64,000 nucleotides of DNA, from contig QJNS01000156.1 in assembly GCA_004154925.1 (NCBI GenBank), forward strand, positions 1-64,000, given 5' to 3'. The position numbers were made by a program, and so were the translations under genes. Below, one piece after another: positions 23,139-34,720 of this stretch (the stretch's first letter is position 1; each line of letters begins with the position of its first letter). The DNA comes from Monosporascus cannonballus. Its lineage: Eukaryota > Ascomycota > Sordariomycetes > Xylariales. The notes beneath the pieces are model-generated. The model saw only the letters and a program-made list of their open reading frames with translations, searched no databases and had not been told where the DNA came from.

Positions 23139-25389
23139 ATTAACAAGAATAATTCAAACTTTTTAAATAATAACCGCCTATTATAATCAGACTAATAAAA
23201 ATAACAGATTTTTAAAGATAATAACTGGTTATAATTTGTATTAATTAAAACTAAATTCGAAAATACAATATTTAAAGTTATTAAATATAAAAAGAACATT
23301 AAAATATAAATTTGATATCGTCGCTTTAATTAAAGAAATAAATTACAAACTATAAAATTAATATATAAATTACTATTGTTTTAAATATAAGAAATTATAA
23401 TGGTTTACAAAATTAAACTGTTTGAAAAATTATATATCTCCTTAATTCTATAATGTTTCATTCGAATTCATAATTCGAAAAGTCTTATTTAATATATAAC
23501 CAAAAAGCGATTTTAAAATTTACTTGTTCGTATTAAAAGTACTGCAAAAAATAAAAAATTAATATAATTTGTATAAAAAAATATTATTTACTTAGATATT
23601 GTTCGTTTCATTAAATATATTTTTCAATAAATAAACTTAATTTTTTAAATTTTATATTGTGCGTGTAACCACATGCCAAAAATAAAAAGAATTTATTTAA
23701 AATTTAACTCAAAATTCTCGAAATAAATTCATTATATATTTACTTATTATAATACTTTTTATTTCATTTAATAAACTAGATATTTTCGTTTTAGAATATT
23801 TAAATTATATTTATTTTTTGATTATATGTATAGTATAATAATATTAGTACTAGTTATAATTACCTTATACTTAACACTATAATAAATACAAATTCAATTT
23901 TTATATTATATCTATATATTATTTAAAAGAATATAGTGTATTTTCGATATAATATATATCAATCTTTGTACCAAGTAATATTTTATTAGATTTATATAAT
24001 ATCCATTTTTACATATTAATAGAAATTTTATATAACATTTATAAATTTAATAATATATTTTTAATTAATAAACATCTTATAAATATATGTTATTATACCG
24101 AAAACCGTTTTCTAAAAGGTTCTAATAAAATATCGCAAAAACCTTTGAGTAAAAATTATAAATTAAGATTTCTTGTAATACAATATTTATATAAAAAAAT
24201 GTTAAATCAATTCATATTAGTTAAAATAACGCTTATAAATATTATCGATATTATTAATAATATGTTTTAAGTTCAGTTATTAGTAATATATTAAGTTTTC
24301 TATTAATTATCTTTTATTATTTATAATATAAATATTTTATATAAATTATAATTTAATTTAATATTAATTTTAAATTCCCTTTTATTATAACAAGAACCAT
24401 TATAAATACTTTCGATGAATTATTTTATAACTTTCTTAATTTAAATAATAATATTTTTATATATATTTTTAACTCAAAACTCACCTTTGTTTCCCAAAGT
24501 CAATTGTCGAAAAATAAATATAACTGTTTATTATAATAAAATAATACGGCTCGTTATTGCTTTTAATTTCCAAAATTCGAAAATGATTTATGGTTAACTA
24601 TTAATAATGTAATATATATTACAGTTGAAAATATTTTTAAGTTAATAATATTTATGTGGAACAAATATAACGCTATCATATTCAATATTTAAAATTAAAT
24701 TTTATGATATTTAATTGTAATTTTAAAAATAATTTCTATTCAAATTCGAAAGTTTTATATACGAAATGGTTTATGCGAATAATTAATAGCTTTATTATAA
24801 AATATGTCGAATGAAAATATTTTTATTATGTAAAAACAAACAACAAATTAAATTATCAGTAAGCTAATACGTATTTTAATTATAAGGTAATTTAACATTC
24901 GCGTTATTTTATATTTATTTTTCTTACATTAAAGTTTTAAGAACAACGTTTTAAATGTTATATTATAAACTTAAATATAATATTTATTCATTATCTAATA
25001 AGCATTTTATATCTGAAATTATATAAAAGACTTTTAATTTTAATTATAACGAAAAAATGAGTAACGTTTAAATTATCTTTTTTTTTATTTTGATAATTAT
25101 ATTAATAGTCGTTTCCAAATAATAAATCATATTAATAACTTTTAATTAAGTTAATAAAGCTTTATTTTTTTAAAATTATATGTTAAAAAATACTTTTACG
25201 AATATTTTTATATTTTTATTTTATAACTTTCAAAATATTTAACATAAAATTCATTATTATATTTATAAATCTTAATTATTTTATTTTCTCGATATAATTT
25301 AAGTTTAAAACATTACGATATTGTAATACTTTAAACCCATTATTTTTCATTCTGTTTTTAAAGCAATAATAAAATTAACGGTATTATTA

Positions 25390-25595
25390 TATGAAAATAC
25401 AGCCGCTATAAGGATAAGGCTAATAGCCGACCAGCCACCGATTAACCACCGACCCACTTATTAATATAAATCTATTATTTGGTCACTAATAGAAAACGCC
25501 AGATGAAAGTAACCTAATACATTTATTTTTTGGAATCTGCTTTACGACTGGTCGGAGATCACCTTACCCAGCTTACAGCTGTCTATTATCTTACA
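25390..25595 (-). repeat. Solo LTR, family L3, inside the hAT element
   Basis: Reverse-complement match of 36523-36739: it begins TGTAAGATA and ends TTTTCATA in its own orientation and shares GGTCGG-rich internal text. TATTA stands on both sides (25385-25389 and 25596-25600), the 5-bp duplication of a solo LTR. Confidence 0.78.
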
Positions 25596-25911
25596 TATTA
25601 ATACATATGTTGAAAGCCTTTTTTAATAATTATTAAAATATTCGTAAATAATATTTTTTCTAAACATATATTTAGTTAATTTTTATAATGTAATAAAATC
25701 AGTAATTTAATTTAATTTATTTAATAAACTGATTATTATATAAATTAATAGGTAAATTATTATAAATTTATGCATAATTTTATATTTAAAATGAATAGAA
25801 TTCTTAATTCGGGAAATTTTAATATTCTCATTATTTTTACATAATAAATACCCGTATGTAATTAATTCGTAAGTAAATAATCATGGGTATTTTGGAAAAA
25901 ATGCCAATATT

Positions 25912-25952
25912 ACCTACGGTTACCCACCCACAGTCGTGGTTAGTCCGTAGGT
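25912..25952. repeat. hAT subterminal inverted repeat ACCTACGG/CCGTAGGT
   Basis: ACCTACGG (25912-25919) and CCGTAGGT (25945-25952) could form a hairpin just inside the right end. Right after it TACCCATTG is repeated twice. Subterminal repeats like these are usual transposase binding sites in hAT elements; that role is inferred. Confidence 0.6.
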
Positions 25953-25969
25953 ACCCATTGAGTACCCAT

Positions 25970-25980
25970 TGCAAACCCTA
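25970..25980 (-). repeat. hAT terminal inverted repeat, right
   Basis: TGCAAACCCTA, the exact complement of 8990-9000, followed by the duplicated TTCGGGAC at 25981-25988. Confidence 0.92.
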
Positions 25981-26337
25981 TTCGGGACCAAGTCCTTCGC
26001 CCGCTATCTGAGCGGCTCAGACGCGGTGGCGGACATCACGGCGTACATGTGGCGCACAATAGACTGGTGTTACATATTCTATGCCATGTCTACACAGCTT
26101 GCTGCCGTGCTGCTCGCCGCCCGGCCCAAGTGGTACCTCTTCCAAAGCCTGGTGAGCAACCTGTCTTACGTATTGCCTTGGGCGATTGTGTGTCAAGCTG
26201 CGGATTTGGACGCGAGCTACGGTTGGACGTATCACAGTCTAGTATTTGGGGGAAGTTTGGTCTTTAGTTTCGTGGACATTGTCGTGGTGGATGCCGTTTG
26301 GGCAAGGAGATTGCGGAAGGGGCGGCTTGGGCTTTAG
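25981..26337 (+). pseudogene. MATE-like membrane transporter, 3' part
   Basis: This continues the gene broken at 8989. TTCGGGACC resumes the frame [13 protein letters not shown], followed by membrane-segment text such as [19 protein letters not shown] and [18 protein letters not shown], and a TAG stop at 26335-26337. G+C content and hydrophobic pattern match the 5' part. Duplicating the 8 bases and inserting about 17 kb separated the two halves. If intact, the protein would be about 500 residues long. This 3' part has no internal stop, so the insertion and the two stops in the 5' part are the lesions. Confidence 0.82.
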
Positions 26338-29300
26338 GTTCGGCGAGATATTTGGATCATAGTATCCATGGGCCAAGGGGTGTGAACCCCAGAATCTAAC
26401 GACGGGTGTGATGTAAGCCTTACTATACGGAGGCGGTGGTAATTCTTACTAGGGGTATCTCGCTGTAGTGGGCTGGTTAGGAGATAATTGCATCCTACGT
26501 TGCATCCTAAGTCGGCGATCGTGCGACTCGGAATTAAACGGGGTCCTCCCATCGCTCTCCCTTATTGATCTAATTGGCGCCGAGAAGAAACTGTGAAAGG
26601 CCGATCTTTTTTCTTGCGTGCCCGCCTGGTACCGCAGTGAACTTCGAGAATTGTAGCCCTTGCCTTTTACTCCTAGTGGACGAAGAGCCGAGGGCTCGGG
26701 TCTTTGGGAAACGAGTACATGGTCACAGAACCCCCAGGAGTGAACAACTTCTTTGAATCCCTATAGCGTATATTGACGTGCACTTCCAATATTCCGGTGA
26801 AACTGGGTAAGGCTGTGGCAGCTATACTTTGATTGAGTCTCATGCTGCTGCTCATCCATCTCAGATGAGGCGCACTGACTCGTGAAAATGTCTATGTTAT
26901 ATAGCTGTGGAGGTAGCTTCCTGCTTTGTGGTCTCTCCAGCGTGAAATTAGATAAGATTACCGTTGCGCTGCTCCATCCTGATCACGTCTAGGCCCTAGC
27001 CCCTTACGCCAGGTTCTCTGGGAATTATTCAAGGCATCTTTCCAGGCTGCCGCAAAAGTTGACTACTCCCCTTGATTTACAGAGTCGATCCCTAATCCCA
27101 CCGACAGTGACATATCCCTCCCACAGATTGTTTGATTGCGATGCAATTTCACTAGGCGGCCGTCATTCAAGCCGTCGAAGTTGGTTCGCAAGGCAGGAAG
27201 GTCGTGAATGGGAAGCCGGTATGACACTCCAGGCAAGGGGACGACGTTGGACATGCCATAGTGAAGGTGCTTGTCAATACATCAACGGTGGTACAGCCAC
27301 AGGATGCTGTGACAAATTCTGTTCACCCAGATAAGGATTCGCCCACGACATCCAGTAAATGGGGGTGTATCAAGAGTACCCACTGTCAATAATACAGAAC
27401 TCGCACGAGCTGATACTGCATCCGGCGGTAGGGTATCGAGAGATGGTCGCCGTCGTTGTGCAGCTTTGGGACGGAGCGTGACAACCATGTGAACGCATAA
27501 TCGAAGCAGCCGTTGGATGTGGTGTCGGTGAAAGCGCCGCAAGAGCACTGCTCGCGACTCCCCTATGCCCTTATAAGAATGAGCAGTGCGGATCCTGGAG
27601 AGGTGACTTACATCAAGCTTAGATCTAGCATGTTCTTGCCGCTACTTGTGATTCTTTCAATTTTGTGCCTTTTGGTGACTAAGTTCCACGTGCTCGAAGG
27701 AATTCTGAGGAGAGCCTTGAGAATAGCTGCCAAGATTGCCCCTCAACGCGCAATTATAGCGGAAGGGAAGGACACCCCTTGATTTATAGGCACTTTGGTG
27801 AAGTTGCGGGGTTCCCGGAGGTGGACGCTGGGGTCTGGGACTCTGTCGATGGATCCAACACATTGACTTACTCACACCCTCCCCTCGCTTAGCGAAACAC
27901 TCTACTGGGCCGCCTGGTTATGCGTATCAAGAAGGTCTAGGAACGATGTGCTCGTATGATCCGACAGTCGAACATAATAAGTATGCCTACCTTGGTGATC
28001 GAAAATGCTATTGGGTTGCATTACGTTCAGCCATTCGTGCCACCAACTTCGTGACATGCGTCTTGTCCCCACACATCTGCATCTTCAAAGGCGCCGACCA
28101 ATTATGAGAAGGAGCCATCCAGCCTAGCTTCAAGCCACCTCATCAGCTCATGGCTGAATATACGAGCTACGCACCCGTGGGTGTCAGCCGCAGGTGTTAG
28201 CTGCTCAACTTGCATAAGACTGTAATCAATAAGTCAATCATACTGCATGGAATGCAACGACCGTTGGCTAAGTCCAGACTGCATGTCTTTGAGGTTCGAA
28301 TACTGGTTCACGTACGTAGGCAGGTAGAGCCTCTTCTCGAATCCTAAGACTACTGCGTTCGTCTATATCTGAATTACACTCTGGATCCGACACGGGGATA
28401 ATTTGTCAGAAAGTAAGACGATGTGACGACGTGAGAGTTGTTTGGACGCAGGAATTGAGTAATGCTTCAACCCCTGGGCCACTATGGTAGTACCACAATT
28501 CTAACTATGTGATTGATGGTAGCCACCAGTCCCAGGTTCGTGTCGTCATATCTATGCCATGCATATTTAAGAGAGAAATTAATGTTGTTTAGGGACGGAC
28601 TGTACAACTCCGATAAAATGGGATCCTTCTCACCGAGTGGTCGACGTATGAATTGCGACCTATTCCGGCAAACCTAGAGACTAAATAGGGACCAGAATAG
28701 GGTAACGCGGCGACACACGTATATGCGTATTTATGTAATACCGAGACTTGTAAGCAAGACGCTTTGTATTCTTACGGGTGTTCAGCGTATTTTGTGAACA
28801 AAATGGCTTCCTGATTTCACCATAGTATATTGCAACTCTTTTGGTGCACATGTAACGCCTAGTGACAGTACTTGCCTAATATCCGTTGAGCCACGCGCCG
28901 CCACCTGTCCCGGCGCTATAAGCAGGATGCCAACAATAACAACAAATTTGATTAGCAGTGGTCAAAGCGAAACGGTGCCTACAGGCTATAATAAGCTAGA
29001 GAATCCGATTGCCGCTGTCTGATAGCGAAGGCTGCTGTATAGGCTTGTGTCCCCGGGAGGGCCATTGAGTTCCAAGCGCATGAAGGCTATTATTACGGGA
29101 CTTGCTGGTAACAACATGTTGGAGAGTTATCATGCTAGCTAGTGAATGAATACAACACCAGCACAGGGCAAGACACATGGTGTTGAAAAGGAGTGAAGGT
29201 GTCAAGGGGTAGAAACGAGCGCATGAAGCTGGATGGATGAAGCGCTATCCTAAAAGCCTGGGACTTGAAGCCTCCTTGTATAGACAAATCACCACATTAC

Positions 29301-29382
29301 AGAGCCTTGCACACATGCACCCCTGACCCCGTATCAGCATACAATGAAATATTTTGTGGCATGCACGGAATCCTTTCGCTAG
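26338..29382. other. Unresolved genic-like interval
   Basis: Balanced composition, little RIP, short open stretches in all frames. The best open minus-strand stretch is near 27390-27560, reading GCFDYAFTWLSRSVPKLHN. A plus-strand cysteine-rich run, GACQYINGGTATGCCDKFC, lies near 27265-27325. Open stretches of this size are expected by chance, and no family or consistent exon chain was found. The first hundred bases or so are the MATE gene's 3' flank. Confidence 0.35.
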
Positions 29383-29610
29383 GACATTTCTGTCCAGTGC
29401 AGTGGAGAGTCAGCCGAAGACGAGCTGTACTGTGTAGTTAGACTTTTAGGGCTAGTTCCTAAACTTTCAGCACCACTGACTTGTGGGGATTCAGAATCAG
29501 ATTCAGCAAACTGTTCGTGTTATTCAGAACCAGCTATCTCCATCTCTTTGGCTGAAAATGGCTGGTCCTCCTTGGTAGACTGGACGAATGAAGTTTATTT
29601 AGCATACTGA
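29383..29610 (+). CDS. Possible last exon of an unrecognised gene
   Basis: An open stretch of 75 codons ends in TGA at 29608-29610 and begins directly after a CTAG acceptor-like site. It is rich in Ser, Cys and acidic residues in the middle (DSESDSANCSC) and has no recognisable domain. It lies at the very edge of the island, just before the A+T-rich repeats. It could be chance or the end of a transposon gene. Confidence 0.2.
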   Translation, partial: DISVQCSGESAEDELYCVVRLLGLVPKLSAPLTCGDSESDSANCSCYSEPAISISLAENGWSSLVDWTNEVYLAY

Positions 29611-29612
29611 AA

Positions 29613-30484
29613 ATCCCTTATTTTAAATTTAACCATTTTCGAGGTACTGGAAACGGCTAAACGATAATGTACGGATAACGTTGAAAACTCGTTATTACCT
29701 TTAAGTTATCGTGTTTGCTACATATTTTAAGAATATTATAAATTATACTTTTATAATAATTTATCACGTTTTTCGTAATTTATACCATAGCAGCAATATA
29801 GAAAATACGTTATCGTTAGTAAAAAAAATATGATTATTATAATAGCTCTTTATTGTAATTTTCGATTATTTTAATTAATATTATATTAAAGTATATATTA
29901 ATTATAAAACAAATTTTACAATATTTTTAATATTGTATTTCGCGAACAAATATTTTCTAAGAATTATAAAAATAAACAAAATATGTATTATAGGTATCGT
30001 AATTAAATATTAACGAATACAGTATTAGAAAGATTACGGATTTTTAGTAAATATTTTTTTATTATGATTTGAAGTTTTTGGATTTAAATTATTACAAACA
30101 CTGTTTTAAAATATAAAATTATTATTTATTATATACTTCACAAAATTTAAAATACTTTTATAATATTAAAATACGTATTTACTAAATGTGTTAATAATTA
30201 TTTCTATTTACTCTTGTTAATATTTTAAAATTATTTTGTAATTTAAAAACGCAATAAATATATTTAATAATATAGGTAACTATAAAAATCTTTTTACTTT
30301 ATTAAAGAAATATATATTTGATATTATTAAATACATATAACGAACCTGTTATACAGCTATCTAGATGTATAAGTAGTATTCGAAAAAGAGTCTTGATTTA
30401 TAAGCAATAGTAAAGGGAGAAATAATTTAATAGAAGTTTATTCGTTAAAACACTTTAAAAACTTTTCCAATAGTAAAAAACGAC
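29613..30484. other. A+T-rich DNA, nothing readable
   Basis: Composition changes abruptly near 29613. Stops fill all frames and no repeat partner was found within the window. Confidence 0.5.
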
Positions 30485-30753
30485 TATCGTTAGCGGTAAG
30501 CTAAGATTAATAATTAAGGAGCGAAAATTAACTAAGTACTATTTATATAAGAATTTGGTCCATTATATATCTTTTTGTTTTTTAAAAAATATATTATAGA
30601 TTAATAATATCTATTTAATTGGGAATCAATTCTCTAAATTACTTAGGTTATCTTTAAAAACCAAGCTTTTTTAGCCGAGGTTTAATCGTTAACGCATTTT
30701 ACGTTAGACCTTGAAAGTAGATTTTCGAAACGAAAACCTTTGTTTTTATAATA
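30485..30753 (-). repeat. 3' LTR of gypsy 2
   Basis: Direct repeat of 44389-44658. The end TGTTTTTATAATA is the RIP form of TGTTTTCGTAACA in the partner. The left boundary is approximate. Confidence 0.7.
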
Positions 30754-31439
30754 TTATTTTCTTTTTCTAAGAGTTTTTATTTTAAAACGATAAGTAATTC
30801 ACTTAATTAAACGTAATTCCAGAAAAGCTTTAATTAATTTGCAACGTATTGGGTCGTATTTAGAAAATAAAAAGAAAACTTAAGTTAAATTAACGTAACG
30901 ACTACAATAATTGTATTAATTGAATCTGAAAATTTAGTAATATGGTGTTTTTTCTTATTTTAACTATGTTCGTTTTAGTAAAACCGAAATTTTTGCGTCC
31001 GAGAACATTCGAGATATAATTATTTTATTTGTGATTAAGGTTTCTTCTTTAACGTTTTAACCATAAATTTATTAAAAAATAACAGAAACGCAAAAGCGGT
31101 TATAAAAAAATAAGGTAATCTTGAAAAAAAAAACTTTTTATATATTAAAAAGTGGCGAAAAGAAAAACGAAGAGATTTATAAGTCGGTTAAAACGTTTAA
31201 GTTTATAATAAAACTTTTTTTAAAAAAACGCTATAAAAATATTTAAAAAATATTTTGAATTAAATTAACTAAAAATAAGAAAAGGGATAAAAGCAAAGTA
31301 ATATCAGATAAAGACAAAACAAGTGAAGCTTACTTTTAAGTTAAACGTTATAGCGGAAATATTTATTTATTTCGACTAGAACGTCGTAAGGTTGGATTTA
31401 AATAAACGTTCGTTATCGTCTATAAATTTAATCGTATTA

Positions 31440-31689
31440 ACAATAGTCGGATAAAACTTTAATAATAAAACCTATGAATTAGATTTATGGTTTTCGTTAA
31501 CCACTTAAATAATTTCTATATATCATTTATAAATAGGAAATATATTTACTTAATAAAGTATTAGATTCTGTAACTAATTATTCTAGAATTTAATACTTTT
31601 TCGATTTGGTATTCATCGATATTTCTTTTAAAAACTTTTAGAATTTCTTTCAACGAGACGTTTTTTAAAACTAGTTTTAGTAGAGAAAT
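31440..31689 (-). pseudogene. Gypsy 2 chromodomain (RIP-mutated)
   Basis: A single minus-strand frame reads SLLKLVLKNVSLKEIL, then IDEYQIEKVLNSRI, YFIK-stop-IYFLFINDI, and KWLTKTINLIHRFYY. This follows the chromodomain of chromoviral integrases: EYEVEKILDSR, YLVKWKGYP-E-DTWEP, LTET-DLI-EFH. Chromodomains steer integration to modified heterochromatin. Three internal stops show it is dead. Confidence 0.82.
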
Positions 31690-31874
31690 TCTAATAGGGC
31701 TATATGGAGCTCTATTATAAACTACTAAACAAACGCCGATACTAAGTAGCACTAGCGCAGCGCCTTATATGTAAATATATATAACTATATTTTTATCTTT
31801 TCTTTTATTTCTTGAAATATAAAATAATTCTTTATTAAAAATTAATTACAAACTGCTTAAATAAAGCTTTTTAT
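31690..31874 (+). repeat. 5' LTR of gypsy 3
   Basis: Direct repeat partner of 38668-38847; boundaries approximate. Confidence 0.65.
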
Positions 31875-34269
31875 ATATTTTCTAGCTTATTATTTAACGA
31901 AGGAAAGAGTGTTCGTAATTAGATATTAGAATTTTCAACGTTTTTTAAGAAGTCTAATAAAGAGCTCCTATATACCCAGAATTATAAAAGGTATTTAGCG
32001 TTATAATACAAATCTTAACAAATTTAATAGCGGCTATAAAATAACGCATAAGGTAACAAGTTGAAAAAAAAAAAACGAAAAAGTATTCAAATATCGTAAA
32101 TATATAAAAACACTATAAAAGGCAAATAAGAACCTAATATAAAAAGCCGAACAACTGAAAGAGTGGGTAATTATTTAATAAAAGTTGAGTACTTAATTAC
32201 AAATTTAAAATGCAATACCTTTTATAAATACCGAATTTTTTAATTTAATAACTATTGAAATATAATAAATAAATTTCGCAGAAACATATTAAACGATCGA
32301 ATGAATAATATAAATTAAACGAAAATTATTATTTTGATCGGAAGAGTTTAATAGAATAAAAAAGAAAGTTTTTAGAATGATATATATTTATAATTTATAA
32401 ATTTAAAATGAATCTTATTGTTGCAAGACGCATTTATAAGTAATTTAATATTAAATATAAAAGGTCAGATTTTTAATATATAACGTACTGTTATTAGGCA
32501 CTATATTAGCGAAAGTTTAAATATTATTTATAGTTTCGTCGGTTTTTTAAGAAATTATGCGAACAATATAATAATCGATATAACAAAAAAATGTAACGCA
32601 ATATTTTTGAAACTTAAAATAGGCTAATAACGCGAAATCATTATTAATTTAACTTTTATTCGAAAAAAGCTGATAAAAGTAAAAAAAAGCTTTTAGTGAA
32701 CGAAAACGAAATTTAGGCTTTTAAAAGAAATATTAAGTAAGAAATTTATTTACATCTCAATTTAAATGGATTTTTTCGAAAATTATAACTCGTAAATAAA
32801 ATACTAAACTTTTTTAAACGTTTTTAAAAACAAAATAATACGGTAAAAGAAAACGAATAGCTTTTTAATACCTTAGTTGAGCGATAATAATAGCGTAGAA
32901 AGTAACTTAAATAATACCATAAATATAACGAGCATTTTGGGAATAAAATGGCGAAAATAAGAACCTTAAATCTTATGTCTAATGCCGAAATAATACGTAC
33001 GATAGGTAACCCAAAAGGAACAGAACGCTCGTAAAGAAAAAGGCTTTTACTTACGCTATAAACGTCGCAAATATACGGCGAACCGTTATTCGTTTTTACG
33101 AACAAAAATTGGTAAAAGAAATTAATTCGTTAAATACATATAAGGGCGAAAAGAAAAAAGATAATTTTTTAAATATTAACACGGTGGGAAATAAGAAGCG
33201 GTTTAGCTTAAAATAAAAATCGCGAACTGTAATATAGACGGTGTTTTATCAATTATTAATAAATATATCAATTTAAACAACTTATAGAAACGTTTATTAA
33301 TTAAAGATATAAATATTTTCCCGCAGTAGGTAAAACGTTTATAAAACGTTTATAATTACTGCCTTTATTGATAAAATTAAGCGAATTAAAAAAGGTTTAA
33401 AAAAGGAGATAACGATAAAAGAAGTCAAGTTAATAATATATATAAAAATGGATATTCACGGTTTTAAGGCTGGAATATTCGTATATATTATTAATAGCCT
33501 TAATTACTTTTTAATTTCGAGAAAGATTTAAATAAAACGTTAGAACGTTATATAGGTAACGTAAAGACATTTTTTAAATAATAAGCGTAATAGATCGTTT
33601 AAAAATTTACGAAAACAAAATACAAGATTTAGGAAAATGGTATAGAAATAATTCGCAAAGCGAAAGAGGTTTTAACTACAATTATTAGGAAGAAATTACG
33701 GAAAATACAAAAGGTTTAAAAAAATTAAATGAAACGATTAATTATACTCAGTTATTTTAGCCGATATTGATATAATGATAACGTATAAAAAACCGAAATT
33801 AACTAAAGGTTTTCGTTTAAATTAAGAGTATTAAGAAAGCTATTCGATTAAAAAGTTAGTAACGTTTTATCTTTATTGTATTTCGAGATAAACTTTATAT
33901 TCGTATTACGTAAAAAGGAATCGAAGAGAAAATGTTATTATAATAGAGGTCTTTATAAAGTATAATTGGCGATAAATTATTAACCTTTAGAAAAACCTTA
34001 ATAGGATTTTTAGAAAAAAGATATATCCGTATAAATAATTTGTCTATAAGCGTTTCGATCCATTTTATAAATAAACTCGAAAAAAGATTACGATTTTATT
34101 ATAATTCTTAGTCGTTAAATATAATAAATAAAAATAACCATTATTTTTTCGTTTTTATTTAAAGATCTTTAAGGTTATTTTTCTATATTAAATAGTTTAC
34201 AAAGGAAAATATTCGAATAACGTTTAATACCATCAGAATTAAAAATAGTAATAAATAAAAACAGTATTC

Positions 34270-34720
34270 CGAACGCGTTTCGAATTATACAAGATTTTGT
34301 AACCTTTTAACGACACGTTAACCAGGTTCTAAAGAAATATTTCGATATATTTAGCTTCGCGTATATAAACAATGTCCTTTTTTCGAATTTAAGGAAAATT
34401 ATATTGAAAAAATAAAAAGAAAATTCAAAGCTGTTTAAAATAAAAGATAAGTTTAAGTTTAGATATTTCCAAGTATATCTTTGTTATAAAAATTGCAAAT
34501 TATTTTAAATATATTATAAATGTTTGAAAAAGTATAAAAATCAACTCCGAAAGGTTATGCCCAATTAATAAGTGAAAAACATTTAAAACGTTTAAAGAAA
34601 TCCGAAATTTTCTGAGATTCGCAAATTTTTGCCATAACTTTATAGCTTAATTATATACATATATCGATAACGTTAATAGCGTTAATTTGAAAAGAAAATT
34701 TTTATTTCGTTAAAAGAAAA
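34270..34720 (+). pseudogene. Gypsy 3 reverse transcriptase fragment
   Basis: Plus-strand reading gives HVNQVLKKYFDIFSFAYIN followed by NVLFSN. This fits the gypsy pattern ATFQ-YIN-VLR-YLD-F-V-YLDDILIFS, with YIDD changed to YINN. The upstream fingers region is too damaged to read. Confidence 0.75.

Larger units (their letters stand above)
17873..25389. other. hAT body: extremely A+T-rich, no readable gene
   Basis: About 7.5 kb with stops in all frames and only isolated short open stretches. It is where a hAT transposase should lie, but no BED-finger or hATC-like dimerisation motif could be read. It contains the dispersed repeat R4 (18985-19252) and a TTA microsatellite (23083-23136). Confidence 0.6.
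8990..25980. mobile_element. hAT-type DNA transposon carrying nested insertions
   Basis: The ends are a perfect 11-bp inverted repeat, TAGGGTTTGCA (8990-9000) and TGCAAACCCTA (25970-25980), flanked by the 8-bp duplication TTCGGGAC. Subterminal sequence on both sides has ACCCACCCAC and CCTACG words, as hAT elements often show. Without the mariner nest (9040-17872) and the solo LTR (25390-25600) about 7.9 kb of hAT body remains. This is large for the superfamily, so further unrecognised insertions may be present. No transposase frame survived that I could read; the body (17873-25389) is extremely A+T-rich. The insertion splits the MATE-like gene and, if both duplications are counted once, the gene's reading frame resumes exactly. 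Confidence 0.9.
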
